Of a stretch of DNA of 64,000 nt, positions 57,963-64,000 are shown piece after piece. How positions within the stretch are numbered: position 1 is the first letter of the stretch; each line of letters begins with the position of its first letter. Under the pieces are notes generated by a model. It was not told where the DNA came from. It saw only the letters and a list, made by a program, of their open reading frames with translations, and made no database searches. The position numbers and the translations under genes are program-made. Origin of the DNA: Nageia nagi (Eukaryota > Pinophyta); contig JBITNC010000001.1 of NCBI GenBank assembly GCA_050084985.1, forward strand, positions 126,232,001 to 126,296,000, read 5' to 3'.

Positions 57963-60657
57963 TGTAATGACCTATCCAATTTCCACTATTAATACTTGAG
58001 TACCATCAAGGATTTTGAGTAGTGATATGCATTATTTATATCAATTTGATGTTGGCTTTGATATTTTATGACACACATTAGAGGTTGAATCAAGATGGAA
58101 AGTTTGATTAAAGACCTAAGGGACTGGTTGGTGATGGGAATGAAATGGTAAGAATGAGAAAATTATTTTTGTTGGTTCATTGATAAACCCTAATGAATAT
58201 CATAGATCATGTAGATGCATGACATAATTAAGAAGCATAATAGTCAAATTCGATGATGAATGTGTGGATATGTGTGTGCACTAATGAACTTACCTTGCAG
58301 GATGAAGAGACTAATTTAGGTCAAAATGGATGTTAAAACTTTAATATGCATTTTCAAAATTTATTCCAAAAGAGGCAAGGAATATTCCATTCTTTTGAAT
58401 TTAAAATTTCACATTATAGTTTTTAGTGAAATGGGGTGAAATGATAGTTAAAAAAGACTATTGTCATGTTTGGATGTTACAAAAGTATTTTGGTAGGTTG
58501 TGAAAATAATTGAGATAGAATCCCCACATACCTTGCTTCATTGTGTTAGGTGTAAGAAATAATTTGAATCAATTTGTAGGCTAATATAAAAGAGTCCAAA
58601 ATATTTTATGACACTACACTTGCCAACAAAATTAATTTAGACCCACCATACAAAAAAATGAAATACCTAAATCTTCCCTAAAAGAAGGATTGAAGGGGAT
58701 GAGTAGAAACTTGTTTGGAAATATTATATCCACCTTGGCTATAAATAAGGTAGGAACCTTAGGAAAATTCACTACCACCTCATCATTCACAAGCTTTGGT
58801 ATAGATTCCCATGGAGAGAAGAAGTCTTCCCTCTCAAGTCTAGGTGCTTTCCTTTTTGCATCTTAGCTAATGTCTAGCTAAAATTTGAATTCATTTGTTA
58901 TGTTTGATGAAGGTTTATGAATACATATTGATGAGATTAAATTGTTAGTAATAGTATTACTACTTATTGAAGAAACACTTCATTTTTTTATTTGATAGTA
59001 AATATGTGAAGCTTGTACCTATAGTTAAAAGGAGGCATGGTTTATTATCTTTATTTAAATTCTATTATAGAGAGAAAACATATAATACATTATTTTATTA
59101 ATGGGATAACATATTTTATTGGTGGGGTAACATATTTTATTTATTGACAAGAATATTCTTCCCACACCATGAATGCTCCTGAGGATGTCCACTTTAGCAA
59201 TGTCGTGAGCTCTTTCCTCAACCTTTTACCACTCTCATATGTATTTAAGCAAGTTTCCAATGTCAATTATAAAAACCATGAGAAGGTGCAACAAGAAAAT
59301 ATGGAGGGAATATTGGTTATGTACTTATTTCTTCTTTCCATGATGTGCACTAAGATTTGTTACCTTGTCCATATGGATTTTTAGTCGATAAGGAACAACA
59401 TCTTCAATAAGGCTCCCATCCATTCTAAAATCCATTTAGCTTATAGTCATTTTTGAATGCTTGAAGGTTGTTTCCTCCAATAATAATCTACTTTATGACC
59501 TTTAAATCCAATACTTATGCTCACATAGTCTTGGGTACCTAAAACTAGTAGGATAGGGATCCTTCTTCCTCTATGTTTGATTTGAAAAGACTCATGCTTC
59601 TTGGAGAGGTGTTTCTTGCACATGTAGATAAATTTTATGTTTCTCTCTCTCTATGTAGGTATGCCCTAAGAAGCATATGAGCCCTTGAGGGTATAAGTGT
59701 GTTGATAAACACCATGTTGTTGAGATTTAAAATGATAGATTTATGGCATAGTAAAGTTCCAAGTCTACCCAATAATGAATAATGCTATAGAATTGAATAC
59801 ATCACTCCCATATTTCTAGGCCTCGTAAAAGGACTTTCTAGGTTTGAAACACCATGTTTGTTAGCAATGTGAAGTGTCACAATGATAGGAATATCATTGA
59901 GTCCAAAAATCCTCCAAACTTTTCCTAAATACCATTGGAAAACAACATGATTGGATTTGACTAGGTACTTACTTACATACTTATAGGGTACCTTGATAAG
60001 CTAGCTCATTTGAAAATGTAGGGGTAGAGAGTGGATAGTTTTCAATTAAATGTTTTTAATTGATCCTATACTACACATACATTTGTGAAGCTTATGTCCA
60101 TTAATTTTTTTGAATAATGGTAAATATGTTGTTATGTAGAAAGAAGTATTATGAAATTTGTATTAATTGCATAGAATAGATAGTATGCATTATTAAGCAT
60201 TAATCAAATTATAATAGTAATAATCTTGGAAGATGTTTAGTATAAGGTGATGATGTCATTGATATGAATCAAAGAGGAAATAATTTATTTATCACTATGT
60301 GCATTATTGAATTATGCTTTTACTTATATAAATTCAAATGATACTTAAGAAGGCCTTTAATGGAATAGCCTAAGTGCCTCTACATAATGTAGGTACATAT
60401 ATATGCTCACACAATATAAAATCCTATTGTCGCAATATGATCTCTAACTTTGTAGTCTTTTATCTTCCATGAATATGGATTTATAAAACCCTATTATCCA
60501 AATATGCTCACACGATATAACTCAAATTATATGAAGAGAAAGGATTCATAATCCAAGGGGAACTATTTAGTAATACTATATACTAGTATGGGTTAAGATT
60601 AGATCAAACCCTAGGGAATTGATATTATTAACCATAGACCCTTGTAAATAGATCATA
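57963..60657 (+). repeat. 3' LTR of element B (truncated)
   Basis: Starts TGTAATGACCTATCC and aligns with 47039-50417 through blocks such as CATCAAGGATTTT, AGATCATGTAGATGCATGAC, CTATAAATAAGG and GGCCTTTAATGG. It lacks about 600 bp of the 5' copy and stops matching after TAAATAGATCATA at about 60657. Open frames inside (59169-59384) are not genes. Confidence 0.78.
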
Positions 60658-61480
60658 TTTGATGAATATCTCCTAGGATAGAATGAATATTACCATTTTG
60701 AATCAAATAATGAGTCAATAATTTAAGAGTAATAGAGTACAAGTCCATTTTCTTGCTACCTATTGAAACAAATCTAGTACAATGAACTCCACTAAGAATT
60801 AAGTAATTAAACCTTTGCATAATTGTTGAAAGGTTGAATACAAATGGTGCTAACATAAACATTAAAGATCCTAAGAACATTGAAAGGGTTCAATATGTGT
60901 TAGATCTCCCTTGAAAGGAATTATGTAATGATTCATGAAAGTATGATATATGAATCAATAAGTATTTTGTAAAGGAAATAAATGATTTTATGCTCAATTC
61001 TAAAGTAAAAGTGAAGAACCAGTATTCAATAGAAGATTTAGATCATTATAGTTTTATTAGGAACAATTATGTATCAATAATGGTTATGGTATGTAAGCAA
61101 AACCTTTAAATAAGGTAAATAAAAAAAGTATAAATAACATATCTCTCCATCTTTGAATAAGGTAAACAATTTTCAAATATTGGAAGGTGATATACAAGAA
61201 GATCTTTTAGTAAGCTAAAGACTTAAGCCCACTCCAAGGTAGTTTCCCTCAATTATAAAAAGTGATAGTTTAAACCATCAATTTTTGTTGTAATTTTAAA
61301 AGATCTCAAAAAGAAATTTCATTGCAAAATTAAAGTTCAATGAAAGGTTGATCCAACATCAAAGAAAGAAGAAATCAAAAATTTTGAGACATTTAACATA
61401 AGATTAGTTATGTTAAGTCACAATTGATATGAAGAATAACTTTTAAGAAAAAAAATTATTGTCATAGGTTCTTTGTAATT
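60658..61480. other. AT-rich stretch between element B and the gag relic of element C
   Basis: No matches to the end of the 5' LTR of B that I can defend, and no coding motif. Minus-strand frame 60653-60880 has no domain. It may be the leader of element C. Confidence 0.4.
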
Positions 61481-61499
61481 CAGTTTAGTATCATTCAAA

Positions 61500-62480
61500 A
61501 ATGGTAATAAAAGTTGATAAGATTAATAATGGTAAAAGTGATGAACCAATGAATATGATCATGAATAGAAAAAAAAATTCTAGCCATGGAATTTATAGGA
61601 AACAAATATGGTGATACTATTGAAGCTTGGGTGAAAGAACTTAAGATCTATTTTGAGACCAAAAAACTATAACACCTATCAAAAAGATAGGTGGATTATT
61701 ATGCTACTTGAATATTCAGCTTTAGAATGATGGGAGAACCTCATGATGGATGGAAAGATATATACTAAGTATGTGTCAAATATGTTACTCATGGGAACAC
61801 TTGATGAATTTGATAGAATCAAGCAAATAAGTAGGTCAGCTAAAGAATTTCATAAGTAGGTAGTGAAAGTAATGAGGTATGAGATCTCAAAAGTTACATT
61901 CAAGAAATTCCATTAGCTTATTGAAAGACCTTGAAGATAAATAATTATTGCTACTAAATGATCCTTTGGGAATCCATCCACCAATGTATATGTTAAGAAA
62001 AGAAGATTTACCATCAAAGGAAGCCAATTGAAGACTTGAAGACAACAATGAAAATCAAAACAATGAAATATAAGAAAGAAAATGATAAGGATGTTCCATT
62101 AGGGATTAAAGAAATAGAGAACCTAAAATGATTGAATAATGAAGATCATGTTAAGGTTAAAGATATCCATGAGAAGATCAGAATGGTTGAGAAGTTTTAC
62201 AAAAGGATATACAACATGAATTAAAAGATTTTGAAAACAAAATATTTCAAGTATCCAAATAAAATAGTTAGATGGAAAGTATGACAAGAAAAATTACCTC
62301 CAATAAGACTTTTAGAGTAAAAATTAGGAGTAATAAGAAAGTACTATATGGAAAAGATAGTAAGATTTTCCTAAGAAATTGAACTAATTATGCCTAAAAT
62401 AGTTAATAAATATTGGATCCCAAAGTGTGAATGGGAAAATAGGTTAGCCAAAAAGAAAATAGCATCATGATATAAATTTA
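61500..62480 (+). pseudogene. Ty3 gag relic (element C)
   Basis: GDTIEAWVKELKIYFETKK (61610 on), then, shifted, a decayed WIIMLLEYSALEWWENL-like block (61690-61745) and GTLDEFDRIKQISRSAKEF (61797 on). This is the Ty3 Gag pattern with WW. Then Lys-rich coding remnants to about 62480. Many stops. It fits the gag of the element whose LTR starts at 63449. Confidence 0.6.
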
Positions 62481-62843
62481 CTAAATGAAAAGGGTAGAAG
62501 AGAATACCCTAAGAAATAAACATATCCAAATTAGATATTTAACTTGAAATTAATCTAACCTTTAGAGAAAAAAATGTTAGAATAAGGATAAATGTTGAAA
62601 TAATATAACAATTCCATCATGAATTCATTCATTAAGGGAGATTATGATGTTTGAACTAAGGAAAATCCTTAAAAGCTTAGTGAATTGAAAGATAGTTAGA
62701 TTGAGAATCCTAACTATGCATACTTATTCCTATAAATTTGGAATATTAAACAAGGTTATGAATACCAATATGGTTATTGGTAGACCTATTTTCTAAATAA
62801 AGTTAAGATAAATTGAATAAGTTAGATAATTTTAAGAGACTCA

Positions 62844-62845
<2 letters not shown>

Positions 62846-62924
<79 letters not shown>

Positions 62925-62936
62925 ATATAATATAAT
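62846..62936 (+). repeat. (TA)37 microsatellite followed by TATAA repeats
   Basis: Uninterrupted TA from 62846 to about 62919, then three TATAA units. Likely variable in length and prone to assembly error. Confidence 0.95.
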
Positions 62937-63448
62937 CTAACATTGCTTAATCTGATCAATTTGCACATAACAAAGGATAAGAATTAATACCCTTTGAAAA
63001 TAGGTAGGTTTAAGGATGCAAAAATTTCATGATGATATCTTAAGGACCAAGTTAGGATCAAGAAAAGATATCTAAAGGAAAAGAGGAGTGATATAGCAAA
63101 CAACCTATGATTAAAAATATATACATATAAATTATGTTTACTATAGTGAGCAAAAATATAGGAATGATGCGATGAGAATTCCAACAAAGCATAAGAATTT
63201 TTTAAGTCTTAGAATAAATTAGTCAAGTTAGAAATAAACTTAAACTTTTCACCTGATTTTTCTAAGGTATTTTGTTTTAAGTTTAGAAAACTTGTGAAGA
63301 AGTTGTGTTATGTTCCATCATGTTTTGCTATGAATACTGTATGTTATGATAAAATGTGTTTCATTATTGTGTGTGTAAAATGAAATAAGAAAACTTCAAA
63401 CTATAGTAGTTAACACAAGGGACTATGTTAATACAAGAGGGGAAGGAT
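62937..63448. other. Decayed 3' part of element C
   Basis: No clear pol motif. Ends with a purine tract AGAGGGGAAGGA at 63437-63448 directly before an LTR start, which fits the plus-strand primer of a Ty3 element. Confidence 0.5.
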
Positions 63449-64000
63449 GTCAAAACCCAACTCCCTTTTGTGGATTCCCTTACTAGATTTAGGACTATGT
63501 GGTATTTGTTAGTGTGAAATAAGAGAATATTGTGATGTTTTGTTTCATTTATAGTATTTTTATAAAATTGAATTAAAAATCATCTTATTAAAATATGATA
63601 TTATCTATCCTTCTTCCTACGATATACTATCAAGGTGTACATGTTGTGTTCTACAGGTGATAGTTAAGAAGGTAGGATGCTCATGGGTACAAAGGTGATA
63701 ACACAAGGTGGATCAAGGATTTGAAAAGAAGATATAATATGACCACTACTAAAAAGCTTCCAATTACCAAAACACATACAGTTACATGGGGCAATGATAA
63801 TTGAGAGGACCCCTAAAATTGTGTGTTGAATTTTTATTCTTGCTATTTATTTATTATGAAGATTATACCAAGGATCCCTTGATGAGAATGTTAGTAGGGG
63901 TAGGTTATTTATTACAATTTTCATACACTTAGATATTAATTTAATTAATTAAAAATTAATTCAATTAATAAGATTATGTGATGCTAGATTAATAATGATA
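63449..64000 (+). repeat. 3' LTR of element C (runs off right edge)
   Basis: Begins TGTCAAAACCCAACTCCC, a typical plant Ty3 LTR start, right after the polypurine tract. From 63728 it matches 46037-46310, giving a partner LTR about 17 kb to the left and framing element B as a nested insertion. Confidence 0.7.

Larger units (their letters stand above)
47039..60657 (+). mobile_element. Ty3/gypsy element B with very long LTRs
   Basis: Two long direct repeats start at 47039 (TGTAACAACCC) and 57963 (TGTAATGACC). Between them lie a primer site, gag, protease, reverse transcriptase, RNase H and integrase in Ty3 order on the plus strand. The LTRs align for over 2.5 kb but with many substitutions and indels, so the insertion is old. 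The 3' LTR seems truncated at about 60657, and no target-site duplication was found. Pol has stops and frameshifts throughout. Confidence 0.82.

Noticed and set aside
46037-64000. A single 18-kb LTR retrotransposon with ends at 46037 and past 64000
   Set aside because: A separate LTR pair (47039 and 57963) brackets the only complete gag-pol, and a second gag lies at 61500, so two nested elements explain the data better.

Overview
This is plant nuclear DNA, very AT-rich and built almost entirely of transposable-element relics. The families point to a seed plant with a large, slowly purged genome. A conifer or other gymnosperm is my best guess: very long Ty3 LTRs, a LINE of the kind common there, interstitial telomere-like repeats, and clustered LRR receptor genes. 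That guess is inference. I see no convincing intact host gene. The only host-type genes are two broken copies of an LRR receptor-like protein (RLP) gene.

Layout. 1-4496: Ty3 retrotransposon on the minus strand, running off the left edge, with a nearly intact Gag-Pol broken by two in-frame stops; it is inserted in a Ty1/copia RNase H region that resumes at 4497. 4497-5850: two copia RNase H relics. 6705-7045: a poly(A) retroposon with a target-site duplication. 7891-9882: RLP pseudogene copy 1 (minus), carrying a 169-bp MITE and cut at its 5' side by a retroelement with a 158-bp LTR. 11516-11880: the upstream region of that copy. 12000-12640: copia integrase relic containing a tRNA-derived SINE. 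14238-16853: RLP pseudogene copy 2 (minus), whose 5' leader is interrupted by a 4848-bp hAT transposon (16903-21750) with an exact 8-bp target-site duplication; the displaced upstream region resumes at 21759.

25265-28380: a composite tandem array of about 11 units, each a core of roughly 110 bp plus variable runs of TTTAGGG-like heptamers. 28648-35124: two decayed, convergent multi-exon genes. The left one carries motifs that look like a DDE-type transposase; the right one is unrecognised. Together they are the best candidate here for an undescribed mobile element. 35215-39470: AT-rich DNA with short tandem and dispersed duplications. 39480-43310: two decayed copia pol relics. 43690-46036: a decayed LINE.

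46037-64000 is a nest. A Ty3 element with long LTRs (5' LTR from 47039, primer site at 52118, gag-pol 52370-56760, 3' LTR from 57963) appears to sit inside a second Ty3 element whose LTR pieces lie at 46037-47038 and 63449-64000 and whose gag relic is near 61590.

The genes do not form pathways. The window records successive insertions: copia and LINE first, then Ty3 and hAT, plus a duplication that made the RLP pair. All coordinates of decayed genes are approximate, because they were read by eye across frameshifts.
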